Positions 10,058-21,940 of a stretch of 64,000 nt of DNA are shown piece by piece. How positions within the stretch are numbered: position 1 is the stretch's first letter; each line of letters starts with the position of its first letter. Below the pieces are notes generated by a model, which was not told the DNA's origin, did no database searches, and saw only the letters and a list, made by a program, of their open reading frames with translations. Made by a program: the position numbers and the translations under genes. Source of the DNA: Scylla paramamosain (taxonomy: Eukaryota > Arthropoda > Malacostraca > Decapoda > Portunidae); contig NC_087156.1 of NCBI RefSeq assembly GCF_035594125.1, positions 26,085,497 through 26,149,496 on the forward strand, written 5' to 3'.

Positions 10058-10480
10058 GGCGACCATCTGTCATAAGTATTATGTCCGCCACACCGCTGGC
10101 GGTCGGTGAAAGTGGAAGAGGTAGCCGCCCCGCTCCGGCCACCCACAGATGCTTCCTCCAGGTAAAAGGATGGGCAGGTAACGGGATCACGTGGGTAGTC
10201 GCGACGACCTTGACCATAGGGGAATGTACTGAGATGACGGAGGGAACATGCGACGACTATAATAATAATAATAATAATAAGGTGGTCATCCGTCATAAGA
10301 ATTACGTCAGCCACGCCGCTGGTGGTTGGTGAAAGTGTGAGGTGGCTGCCACCCGCTCCGGTCATCACAGACGATTCGTCCAGGTAAAAGGATAGCAGGT
10401 AACGGGACCACGTGGGGCAGTCGCGATGACCTTGACCATAGTGGGGTGTACTGAGATGACGGAGGGAACACGTGATGGCA
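9989..10480 (-). repeat. Two SINE-like ~200-bp units, each abutting an (AAT)n tract
   Basis: (AAT)n at 9989-10056 (with one TGA variant) is followed by a unit at 10058-10257. A second (AAT)n at 10258-10279 is followed by a similar unit at 10281-10480. Both units contain GTCATAAG, CGCTGG, GGTGAAAGTG, CCAGGTAAAAGGAT and GACCTTGACCATA. Read on the minus strand each unit ends in (TTA)n, the arrangement expected of a short retroposon with a microsatellite tail. A third, partial relative is near 10685-10765. No gene frame is convincing here. Confidence 0.55.
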
Positions 10481-11272
10481 AGTCTCGCCACCCAGACCGT
10501 CCAGGATTCGTGCGGGCGACAAGCGCATGGCGTCCACGCGCTAGTCTATAGCCCTCAACTTCCTGTTCCCGCCCCAAAAAAAAAGAAAAAAAAAGCCCGT
10601 ATGGTTCCTGGTAGCGTAACGCTGCATGGGGCCTGGTGGCATCGCCTGCCACTTTCCTGACACGTGCAGGCCTCCCCCACCCCATTCCCCTTCCGCCCGA
10701 CCTTGACCATCCAATGGCGACGACCTTGGAATGTACTGAGGTGTTGGAGGGAACACGTGAGTGAAAAGGCAACCTACATGGCTTGCCAAGAGAGTCCCCT
10801 AAACCACGCATGTGTGATGGGGCGACTTCCACGTCTAGCCGTCAACCCACCCCCCTTTCCATTCAATTATTTTCCACCCACCATCATTGATTCATTTAGT
10901 CATTCCATCGCCGCCAAAGGATAAGGACACACGCCCCCACCTCTCCGTCAGTGTCGCTGTCACGGTCCCCCTCCCCCTGGTGCCGCCGTCGTGAATCACC
11001 CCCCATTCCCCCCAACCCCCACTAATTTACAGCCTCGGTCTCCATCCTGAAATGGACTGCCACTAAAGTCTACGGAAAATTGCTGCCAGGATTCCCTATT
11101 CACAATTTTGGCCTGCCATCAGAGTCGCCTAGGGGACCTGGCTTTGCCTTCAGAGTCGCCCCAAGGATGGGTGGGGTGGGGAGGGGTGTCCCCCTTCTCC
11201 CCCCTCCCCCATCCCCCCAACCCCTAATTTACAGCCAGGGTCTCCATCCTGAAATGGATCGCCACACCGGGT
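10481..11272. other. Non-coding stretch with a duplicated 40-bp segment
   Basis: No supportable gene. The stretch is C-rich, with a partial third SINE-like unit (10685-10765). A segment of about 40 bp containing AATTTACAGCC, GGTCTCCATCC and TGAAATGGA occurs at about 11027-11065 and again at 11226-11258. Open frames here are incidental. Confidence 0.5.
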
Positions 11273-11380
11273 AATTGCCATGGGGATCGCCTATCCTAAA
11301 ATGGCCTTGCCATCTGGGTCCCCATGAAATGGGGACCCAGATGTCAAGCCATTTTAGGATAGGCGACCCCCATGGCAATT
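11273..11380. repeat. Long hairpin (two ~52-bp inverted arms)
   Basis: The left arm at 11273-11325 begins AATTGCCATGGGG and the right arm at 11329-11380 ends CCCCATGGCAATT. They are separated by only GAA. Pairing is nearly complete, with about three mismatched or unpaired positions near the middle. The hairpin ends about ten bases before the 5'-truncated LINE that follows. Confidence 0.88.
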
Positions 11381-11390
11381 TCCCTATTAC

Positions 11391-12332
11391 TGACGGTCAC
11401 TGTTCTTCTCCTAAATCTATTAACAGTGGTGTTCCTCAGGGTTCTGTCCTGTCACCCACTCTCTTTTTATTATTCATTAATGATCTTCTAAACCAAACTT
11501 CTTGTCCTATCCACTCCTATGCTGATGATACCACCCTGCACTTTTCCATGTCTTTTCATAGACGTCCAACCCTTCAGGAGGTAAACATTTCATGCAGGGA
11601 AGCCACAGAACGCTTGACTTCTGATCTTTCTAAAATTTCTGATTGGGGCAGAGCAAACTTGGTATTGTTCAATGCCTCAAAAACTCAATTCCTCCATCTA
11701 TCAACTGGACACAACCTTCCAGACAACTATCCCCTCTTCTTCAATGACACTCAACTGTCCCCCTCTTCTACACTGAACATGCTCGGTCTGTCCTTTACTT
11801 ATAATCTGAACTGGAAACTTCACATCTCATCTCTAGCTAAAACAGCTTCTATGAAGTTAGGTGTTCTGAGACGTCTCCGCCAGTTTTTCTCCTCTTCTCT
11901 AACTGACTGTCTTCAGCCTCTCTCTCACCGCCACAATGTTGCATCTCTAGCTGTCTTTTACCGCTATTTTCATGCTAATTGCTCTCCTGATCTTGCTAAC
12001 AGCATGCCTCCCCCTCCTCCCGCGGCCTCACTGCACAAAACTTTCTTCCTTCTCTCACCCCTATTCTGTCCACCTCTCTAACGCAAGAGTTAACCTGTAT
12101 TCTCAATCATTCATCCCTTTCTCTGGTAAATTCCCTGCCTGCTTCTGTATTTCCACCTTCCTATGACTTGAAATCCTTCAAGAGGGAGGTTTCAAGACAC
12201 ATATTCATCAATTTTTGACTACCCTTTTGGACTCTTATGGGGCTGGCATTTCAGTGGGCATTTTTTTTTTTTTTTTTTTTTTTGTTGTCCTTGGCCAGTG
12301 TCCATCTTACATAAAAAAATAAATAAATAATA
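11391..12332 (+). mobile_element. Jockey-like non-LTR retrotransposon, 5'-truncated copy A
   Basis: The coding part starts inside the reverse transcriptase at GVPQGSVLSPTLFLLFIND and has the catalytic YADD (in SYADDTTLH). The remaining RT, thumb and C-terminal region follow, but a deletion after the RT segment near 11895 joins it to the C-terminal part, and frames shift near 12080. The 3' UTR has a T-rich run (12261-12283) and the shared tail CCTTGGCCAGTGTCCATCTTACAT before an (AAAT)n end. Two longer copies of the same family lie at 33246-34800 and 38819-40818, and tails at 30262-30456 and 37248-37295. Confidence 0.88.
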
Positions 12333-12509
12333 CCACATTACTTTCATCCTCTGACCTATTTCTTTTATCCCTAAGTTGAAGTCTCTGATCTTGATCTTGA
12401 TGCTACGGATTTTTTATGTTTTAGCATTATTTTGGTTCGTAATCATTGTCTAGTAATTTTTTAGTACTATTTCAATTTGTAATCATTATCTAATAATATA
12501 TAAACATAC

Positions 12510-12657
12510 GTATTTCATTGTGGGATCAAACAGTGGTGTTTAGGTGTTACTCTAGTACCTGATTCATTCTGGGATCAAATAGTGGTGTTTAAGTGTTACT
12601 CTAGTACCTATTTCATTCTGGGGTCAAATAGAGGTGTTTAGGTGTTACTCTAGTACC
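12510..12657 (+). repeat. Three-unit minisatellite (~49-bp period)
   Basis: The unit contains TTCATTCTGGGATCAAATAG, GTGTTTAGGTGTTAC and TCTAGTACC. It occurs three times in a row with a few substitutions per unit. The surroundings from 12333 to 13400 are AT-rich, and I see no gene there. Confidence 0.8.
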
Positions 12658-13411
12658 GGTAACGATAACCCATCGGAGTATAAGACGTAGGGTGATTTTT
12701 GGAGCATTTTTTTTTTCTTTTTTATTATGTACGTCTCATATGGCAAGAAATACGGTACTTGTGTGAGACGCTAACTGGATGGTTTGTCCACAGAGAGAAG
12801 AAAATGTAAATTCCCTGGCCGGTTATCTATTTCTAGGTTTAGGGAAAAACAAAATTTAGGATGTGAACCTAAAATTCAGATTCTGTTAGGTGAAATTTTA
12901 TAGGATTATGTATTAGTTATTACACCGGTGATAAACAATAAATTTAGATGTAACACCTACACTACTTTAGGATGCTATTTACTGAAAATCAAGCAAACTT
13001 TGGGTACACTCAGATTAATTGTAAATTATTAATTTAAAATTTTTCTCATGAACTGATTAGGGGCATTGTCATTTTTCCTAGAATAGGGGCCCCCACAACT
13101 TCAAGGTAACAGAACTATCTACTAGATATATCATTGCTTATTCAGAGAAAAATAATACTAAACCTTTGTTTGTTATATAGATACTTACATCAAATAAAAT
13201 AAATCTTTGTCATGGGATTTTGTAGTGCCTTATAGATCTCCGGCTAAACGCTACCATACCAGCTTTGTACTCATCTACCAAACTGTGACCCCTTGCCTAT
13301 TGTATTTTCATATTTATTTGAAGTGAACGTCTCCAGCGTGCATTCCAGAATGTATTTTCTATTTTTTCTTCCTTGAGGTCGATTTTAATTATTAGTTTTC
13401 TGATAAATATG

Positions 13412-15380
13412 TTGATGTGGGTTATAACAGGTTTGTTGAAATTATTCATCACATGGTATCTAAACATAAATTATCACCCAGTAGTACTCCCTTACTTCCC
13501 TGGAAGGGAAGCTTGCTTGCAAGGAGCTTGCTCTTTAGACGGCACAGTGCTTGGACTCACTACAAGTGCCTTTCCCATGGAAGGAATTCCCCTGTAACCT
13601 GAGAGGCCTTGACAATTTTCCTAAATTATAAACTATCAATATAGAAACTTTGCCTATGAATCTCAAAAGTTATACGAAGTTTCCTTAATGAACAGTTTCA
13701 AAACGAAGCCTAAGCTGCTCTACTCATGTATTAGAAACAAGAAGGTAGAACGTCTAACCACTGGATCACTGAAAAAATCTTTAGCTCCTCTGCCAGAGAC
13801 ATGGCTCAACAAGTTGCTGAGACCTTTTCATTTGTATTCTCGACAGACACCCCTTGTACCCCTGCTACTTATCAACTTTTTGATGGGGAACTAAACGATG
13901 CTAATTTTGATACATTTGCTGTTGCTGAAACCGTGGAGAGTCTGAACACCTCATCCATTATGGGACCTGGCAATCTTCACCCTTTTTTCTGCTTAAGTAC
14001 TGCAGTGACTCACTAACTACTCCTATATTTTGCCTTTTTCAAAAGTCCTTGCAAGATGAAGTCCTTCTGTCAATCTGGAAAACCTCTCTTGTAGTTCAAA
14101 ACTTTTATAAAGGTTTCCATTCTTCTCTTAACTACAGATCGATTAGTTTGATTTCAGTGTTATGCACATGTTTTGAGGGAATAATAGTTAACTACTTCCA
14201 GTCATATCTAGCAGAGAATACTTTGTTGTCTGCTTCTCAGTTTGGCTTCAGGGCCGGCCATTAGGTTGAGGAGCAGCTACTTCTAACATATAATGACATA
14301 AAATCTTGGTGGGGATGAAGGTTATATAGTTGACTTAATCCTGTTTGATTTCTCTAAGGCCTTCAATCTTGTTAACCATGACATATTTCTAAGTTATCCC
14401 GAGTAAGAATAGGTGGTTCAGTTTGGATTAGTGAATTCTTTAGAGGTTGAACATTGAAAGTGGTGGTCAGTTGTGAAGAAAGTTCTCCGGTCAGTGTGAG
14501 TAGTGACATCCCCCAGTGGTCTGTCCTGGATCCTACCTTATTCCTTATCTACATTAACTTTATTGCTTCTGACTTCTCTTTCAAGTATAAATTTTTTGCC
14601 AATGACTTGAAAATTTACCTAAAGACAGACATTTCTACCTCTTACACTCTACATAACTTGTCCTACATGCAGGAAGACATAGATCTTGTATCCAGAGCTG
14701 AATCATGAGGACTCAAGATAAATACTGACAAAACTGTTTCTATTAGGTTTTGTCGTAGCACCTCATCCCATCCAAGACCCGTTTACTATATGAATGGCCA
14801 TCCAATTCATTTTGTAGATTCAGCATCAGATTTGGGAATGCTAATTGATAACACCTTGAAATTTCACCAACACATTTGCAGAACTTTCAATAAGACTTCC
14901 GGTATCGCCTCTAATCTTCTGAAGGGCACAGTCAACTGGGACTCCTCATTTATGTTCGGTGGTCTGGCATACATTTTATGAAGGAGACTTCTCACTCCTG
15001 GAGGGGTTCAATGTCGTTGGTCCAAGCAAATTTCTGGATTTCATAACATGGATTATAGTGCTCGTCTTTCTACTCTGGATCTGTATTCAGTGCTGGGTAG
15101 AATACTAAGAGCTGATCTGATCAAGGTTTTGAAATATTTAATAGATTAGCACCTATCTCTGTGACTCTGATATCTTTATACCACTGGCAGATGTCAGGAC
15201 ATGGGGCCACTTTCTCAAAATATTTGATCCTCATATACATACTGACTTGTGCTAAAGATTTTTCTCAGAGTTATTAGCCATTAGAATTCCTTGCCTTCTG
15301 AGGTTGTGCTGGCTCCCACATTACCACTGTTTAAAAGATTACTTGCTGCTTATTTGGGGGATAGACAATATGAATATTAA
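13412..15380 (+). pseudogene. Degenerate CR1-like non-LTR retrotransposon
   Basis: Successive short frames give recognisable parts of a CR1-type ORF2: the pre-RT linker (LLARSLLFRRHSAWTHYK, 13500s), a palm-entry region (LNYRSISLISVLCTCFEG, near 14130), IPQWSVLDPTLFLIYIN (near 14510) and FANDLKIY in place of the usual FADD-type catalytic box (near 14600). The thumb and C-terminal region follow to about 15380. Multiple stops and frameshifts split the gene, and the catalytic box has Asn for the first Asp, so this is an old dead copy. It is more diverged than the Jockey-like copies in this window. The 5' end and 3' tail are not defined. Confidence 0.75.
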
Positions 15381-15552
15381 CTGCATATTATTGATAATTC
15401 ACTAAATGCTTATAACACACATTCTACAATGTTTTACATTAGATACATGTTTGTCATCATTACATATATTTCATTAGACTGTGGCGTGTTGGCATGTTTC
15501 GAGCTTCCTTCTAGAGGAGCTCATCTTGGTAAGAAATCCTGGTAAGAACCAC

Positions 15553-15720
15553 CAGGGTTGCCAGGTCTGCGGCAGTATTCCCGCGCACTTTTACTCCAAA
15601 AAGAGCCCAAAACCCGCGGACTCCACCCTCCAAAAGAGCCCAAAAAGAGCCCAATATTTTATGAATAATATACATGTTGTGTTAAAAACGAGAAAGGTAG
15701 AAAACGAGACATACTTTATT
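15553..15720 (-). repeat. Probable terminal repeat region of hAT element 1
   Basis: CAGGGTTGCCAGGTCTGC at 15553 has the CAGGG-type start seen in many hAT terminal repeats. It is followed by reiterated AAAGAGCCCAAA motifs (15599-15655). It lies downstream of the minus-strand transposase end at 16080. I did not find the partner terminus on the right, so this boundary is tentative. Confidence 0.45.
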
Positions 15721-15728
15721 TAAACCTA

Positions 15729-16060
<332 letters not shown>

Positions 16061-16835
16061 GTGATATCTTATTCAACAGTTAGTCTATATCAATATAGTC
16101 ATCATCATGATTATTAGCACTTGTGAAGTATATATCTTGTGTACATAATGACAGCATTTCCTCTGTAGGAAGAAACTTGTTACAGCATATGCCTTGTCTG
16201 TGCATATATGAGCGTACATGTAATGTACTCTCTAAACTTACATGTTGCATTCTGTTTCTTAACTTATTTTTTACTATATTCATTTGGGAAAATACTCTTT
16301 CTACCGAGGCATTACTGACTGGGAGAGCCAGTAGTGACAAAGCAAATCTCCCAAGATCTCGAAAATCATTTTCCCCTGAGGCGTCCTTATGGTCGTGAAC
16401 TGCAAGCCAGAATTTTTCTGTGTCACCATGAGTATCTTTGGGCCAGGCGACAGTCCCAATGCGCTGCCACTGTTCATCCAGCTGCCCAAGATCGCCAGTG
16501 TACTTGGAAAGGAACGAGAGCTCGTTCAACCTTGGCTTCCTTATTCCAAGAACAGTTTCTGGCGTCAAGGCATCCAGGCTCTGCAGTATTTCAATGTTTG
16601 AAGGGAGCCTCTGTTGTAACTCTTTTAGAAGATGCATCAAGAAGTCACGTCCGTGTGTCTTGATGGTGTTTACGATCCCGGGATCCAACCTGCTGCGCCT
16701 CACTTCAAGGTTGAACTGGACACCCATGTCTACAGCTTGCAACGGCAGGTGGTTCCGTTCATCGCGCACCTGGTAAAGGACGATCAGTGTTAAAGTTAAC
16801 AAGAGAAATAATCTAGCTTTGGTGATAATAGAGAC

Positions 16836-17310
<475 letters not shown>

Positions 17311-18284
17311 ACTTTTTCATGCAAATCAACACAATTATTACAACAATTTTTACTTACATCAAAATTTGTCACAGTTTACCATGTAGGAAAGGTCCGCGGC
17401 ATCATGACTCGGTTCAATATGGACTGATAAAGCGACATCAAATCAGCAAGAAGCTTGCTGGCATCACACTGGTCAGCTTCAAACAGTTTGTTGACCCTGT
17501 TAACGTGGGACACGACAGGCTGTAGAAAAGCCAAGAACGCCTTGTTGGCTGGATCTGAGTACATCTGATGCAGCAACTCAGCAGCGTAATTCGCTCGTTT
17601 GCGACAACAACGTCATAACTAAAAAAAATGGATTTTCGAGTTATCCATATAGACATATTCATCTTGAAACGCAGATTTTTTGGCAAAAGTTTCATAATTG
17701 TAGTTAAAAAATTGACCGCTAGAGGCGCTAAATGTCATAACAACATAACATAATATGTACCAACTTCTTTGCGTGAAGACCGTTACATGTCAGTTGTGCT
17801 GTGACCATCGTTGGGGTAACTACACTCACGCTGTCATTTAGAGTGTCATATTTTGATTTAGAACTATGTTAGTACAAAATGTAAGTACTGAACTTATGAA
17901 TTATGTTTCATGCAATAATGTGTTATTTTGATGTAATACGTTTTGTCTGCGAACATAGAGCTCTATGTTTTACGTCATTATTCAAAATGTGTCATTATTG
18001 GTAAAAACAAACAGATCTATGTTTTACGTCCTAATTCAAAATGTGTCATTATTGGAAAAAAAACCTTGTGAATAATAGGTGTTGTATTTGAGTTATGACA
18101 GTATTGTTACAAACATTACCTCGTATTACAGCAGCACATTTTTGTTTAACTTAAATTATGTCATTGTTATTTGAAAATCTTGCGAAAAACTTAAAAAAGT
18201 TAGTGTATTATTTACATTGGTGACATTGTTGCAACAAAACATTGTATTCATAAATATCATATTTTTTTCAGATTAAATAGGTAC

Positions 18285-19198
18285 CATGTCATGTAGAGGA
18301 AAACTTATGCTAGAATTAGCATTAAAGGCTAAGGAAAACAGTGAAGAAAACCCTGAGGAAAATAGTACAGGTATATACTATCATAACCTTGATTATATTT
18401 CTATATAATTTGCTTTAAGGTGGGAGGTAAGCCTATTTTTTTTTTATTAATGAGCCAATTTTGATGAAAACTATTTTAACAATCAAAACTTTCGGAGGAG
18501 TAAGGCTTTGAAGTTTAAAGATCCAACTTTTTTAAAAATGCAAAATAAAGTAAAATTTTCAGATTAAAACCTTGTGTGAGGCAGGAGAAACTGACATAAT
18601 TTTTTACTCAGATAACTGTTCTGGCCAACAGAAAAATAAGTTCATGATGGCACTTTACCTTTATGCAGTAAACAACTTACCAAATATAACTTCAATAACA
18701 CACAAGTTGCTAATAAAAGGGCATACCCAAAATGAGGGTGACTCTGCCCATTCCCTAATTGAAAGAGAAGTAAAGAGAATTTAAAAAAGTGGACCCATTT
18801 ATGTGCCGGAAACTTACGTAACGGCAATTCGAACTGCTAGAAAGAAAGGACAGCCTTTCGTAGTAAAAGAGCTTTGTTACAAAGATTTCTTGAACATCAA
18901 GTCTCTAGCTACTGAAATGGGACCTATCAATTGCAAGACTCTTCAACTCTCTGATGTTAAAGTAATGAAATTTGAAAAGCAGTCACCACTGTCAGTTTTT
19001 TGTAAACATTCCTATGGTTCAGACTATAAGGAGCTTAAAATTTTGAAAAACTCAAATAAAGCCACCTCCATTAATGACTTATTGCCATGTTACTCCAGCA
19101 AACTTACATTGCCTGCTAACAAGAAAAAAGACTTGATGGACCTTTGTAATAAAAATCTGATTCCACGATGCCATCATAAATTTTATGAAGACCTGTAA
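18285..19198 (+). pseudogene. DUF7869-like putative transposase, internally deleted
   Basis: A possible first exon starts at ATG 18285 (MSCRGKLMLELALKAKE) and ends at a GTATAT donor near 18370. A second starts after TTTTCAG at 18563 and has IIFYSDNCSGQQKNKFM and then IKGHTQNEGDSAHSLIERE. An in-frame TAA at 18782-18784 interrupts it, and the frame then runs from 18803 to 19198 (PRCHHKFYEDL at the end). The SDNCSGQQKN and GHTQNEGDSAHS boxes resemble a protein family common in arthropod genomes, which I associate with DUF7869. The Asp and the downstream acidic residue could be part of an RNase H-like catalytic core, but this is inference. The region expected between the exons is missing, so this copy is a deleted derivative. 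Confidence 0.6.
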
Positions 19199-19419
19199 AT
19201 GAAATCAATCTTAATGAAATGAGTTAAAATACAAATTTAGTATGCCTATTACGATATTAAGTTTTGTTGTATGCTAATTCATTAGGTACATATTATTTGA
19301 ATGGAATATTAAATAGATGTTTATTTTATAATGTTTTTTTTTTTATTATACAGTCCATCTTTCATTTATTTGAAAATTTTTGAGTTGTCTAATTCCTTAG
19401 GCATATTTGAAAGAAATTA

Positions 19420-19502
19420 TAATTAGGAAGAATCTATTAGGTTCATAAGGATTTTTTTATTTGAAAAAAATGATAATTAGGAAGAATCTATTATGTTCAT
19501 GA

Positions 19503-19592
<90 letters not shown>

Positions 19593-19625
19593 TAATTAGG
19601 AGGAATCTATTATGTTCATAACAAT
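19420..19625. repeat. Three diverged tandem units split by (AT)n
   Basis: AATTAGGAAGAATCTATTA with TGTTCAT-type ends occurs at about 19421, 19470 and 19592 (as AATTAGGAGGAATC). An (AT)n array at 19505-19585 lies between the second and third. All are inside the AATT-flanked element. Confidence 0.75.
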
Positions 19626-20132
19626 GTTTTTTTTAATATCTTTTTGTGTTAGTCAGTATCTTTCATTTATTAGGAAGTATCTATCATTTTCATAATAAGA
19701 AAATGTATTATCATCAATCTTGTCAAAGTCATAAGCAATGAACAATACATAATTAAGTAACATATTGGTGATTATTTTCTTTTCAATAATGGCACAAAAC
19801 AAAATAGTACATGAGAGGTCTAGTATTTTTTTATGAAGAACGTCATATTAAAAAAAGCATTATAAAAGTTTAAATAAAGGTTTGATTAGTGAAGATATAA
19901 TTATTTCAATTTCTATAAACTTTAAAGGACTATTTGATGTTTCAAAAAATGTTCCAGCTATGGTCTTTTGGGACTATTCACAATATTGAGAGTGTTTTCA
20001 TTCTTTAAAATGGCTCTCGTGAAAAATTGCTATTTTTGAGTTATGACGACGTTGTCGCAAACGAGCGAATTATGCTCTTCATCCTTGGAAATCTGAAAAT
20101 ATGATTTACGCTATAGTATATAAATATCAGTA

Positions 20133-20138
<6 letters not shown>

Positions 20139-20189
<51 letters not shown>
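20139..20189. repeat. (CT)n tract in a hAT relic intron
   Basis: An uninterrupted CT dinucleotide array of about 51 bp lies between the phase-0 donor at 20308 and the acceptor at 20093 (minus strand) of the hAT element 1 relic. Confidence 0.95.
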
Positions 20190-20191
<2 letters not shown>

Positions 20192-20982
20192 GCAACCGAA
20201 TAAGCAGGAATGGGGAAAATTAAGCAAGTATGCATGTCAGCAATGAAAAGAAAAACATTATCACATGATTCTCTCATAAGGATATAGATAATGATCTAAT
20301 AGACTTACCTCAAAATGGAGTTTCAGCTCGTCATACTGTTGCAGAATTCTTGTCACACACGGAGCAATAGCAAGCCACCTTGTGTCAGACAGCTGCAACA
20401 TCTTGAGGGGCTGTTCTCCCACATTGATGGTAGCGTACAGTTCTGCATATTTCTGCTGTCGGAGAGAGCTATTCGAAAAATACTTGTATGTCTGCGATAC
20501 TATGAACTCAAGGTGGGAAGGTAGTTTTTTCATGGCATACGACATGCATAACTTTAACGAGTGGCAAATGCACGTGATGTGTGTAACCTCCGGATTTATT
20601 TCACGTAATCGTGAGATTACGGAGTTGTGTGCTCCGGACATTGTGTTACAGCCATCAGTTGCCAAACCAATACACTTTTTTATGTCTAGATTTACTTTTT
20701 TTTCAGGAACTCAAGCAAAGATGCTGTAACACCCTCAGCAGTGCTTCTATCGAGTTCAACAAGTCCCAAGAATGATGTTATGATTCTTTTCTGTTCGTAA
20801 CTTGGGTACCGAACAACAATACACAGCTTTTTCTTCATAGTATTGTCAGTACTTTCGTCTATTATCAATGAATATTCACTTTTGCCAATGTCACAACACA
20901 GTTCCTTCAGCATACACGGTGCTAACACTTTGTTTACGAGTGCCGTGCATTTTGTCCTATGTAAGGATTATCCACACCAAGT

Positions 20983-21932
20983 CAATGGCGACTCGTCAAT
21001 AGGGACTGCGAGACTGCAGCCCCCCCCAGTGGATTTCTAGGATTCACGAAAATAATGTTAATTTATTTATGTTTGACTATCATTCACATGAAAACACCAA
21101 TTCTCATATGTTTATGTGAAAAAAAAAAATACTGCAAAACAATGAGGAAGTACGGAAATTATTTACTATTTAATGATAGGAAAGGGGGGAGAAATGGGGG
21201 AGGAGGCTTCCCGGGCCGAATGGCGAGTGTGGACTGCGTCCAGCGCAGTCTTGTCTCGGCCGTTGTTGTTGCTAGGTGAGTGTTCTTGCGTCGGTCTTGT
21301 TTTCGATCGTGTTTTTCAATTTGTCAGGGATGATTTTAAAACATTATTGATCAGTGATGGCTTGTGCTCAATCTTGATTATCATAGATGGTGTAAAATCA
21401 CAGAAACATCGTATAAGATAGTATTTTTTCTTTTCCCAAGTAGGCTTAGCAGTACTTTGCAAAATGGCACAAGAAGCAAAGACGGTTTCTGCATTGAAAG
21501 AACTCAATTTTTCACAGTTAACACTTCAAGAGAAGGTAGCAATTAAAACAATCGCCCATTACCAGACATTAAAATAGTGCAAGAAGGAGTAAGCCACAAC
21601 AAGAAGTATATTCGCAGTTTTAATTGTGATTGGTACCGAAGGAAAACATGGCTCTGTGGATGTGAAGTTAAGAAGTTAAGAAAAAGTTATTGATCTGTTT
21701 GCACAAAACAGGACCAGGAGAATGGACTTCCTTTTCAAATAGCCTAAGCCAGCACTAAGGAAATCAAGCATTTACTGTTAGGATAAGACCTAAAGAATTA
21801 AATAATTATCACTCTATCTTTATAATCTATCAATCAATGGTATGTTAAACAATAACAATAAAAGCATTTAAGATTTTATTTGTCTGAATGTGAGACAGTC
21901 CCCCCATCAGTAACAGTCACGAGCCGCCACTG
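20983..21932 (+). mobile_element. 950-bp non-autonomous hAT element 2
   Basis: The ends are inverted: CAATGGCGACTCGT at 20983 against CAGTGGCGGCTCGT read inward from 21932. A perfect 8-bp duplication, CACCAAGT, flanks it (20975-20982 and 21933-21940). Eight-base duplications and CAGTGGCGGCTCG-type ends are typical of hAT elements. It retains only an N-terminal zinc-finger exon (about 21464-21720) and lacks the catalytic core. It sits in the 5' part of hAT element 1, in the opposite orientation. Confidence 0.85.
21464..21720 (+). pseudogene. TTF/ZMYM-type zinc-finger fragment of a hAT transposase
   Basis: From ATG 21464 (MAQEAKTVSALKELNFSQL) the translation leads, after a frameshift and a stop near 21575, to KKYIRSFNCDWYRRKTWLCG near 21600 and a CEVKK segment. 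This is the TTF-type zinc-finger pattern at the N-terminus of many hAT transposases. The remainder is absent because the host element is internally deleted. Confidence 0.65.
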
Positions 21933-21940
21933 CACCAAGT

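Larger units (their letters stand above)
17592..20067 (+). mobile_element. 2.48-kb inverted-repeat element inserted in the hAT exon (AATT duplication)
   Basis: 29-bp terminal inverted repeats: CGCTCGTTTGCGACAAC at 17592 continues to 17620, and its reverse complement ends at 20067, with 27 of 29 positions matching. AATT flanks both ends (17588-17591 and 20068-20071). Removing the element with one AATT restores the hAT reading frame across the site, which fixes the boundaries. It carries a plus-strand gene relic (18285-19198). Internal copies of a TIR-like motif, GAGTTATGACAGTATTGTTAC (near 18091) and a related stretch near 18221, suggest subterminal repeats. I cannot assign it to a superfamily with confidence. 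Confidence 0.85.
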
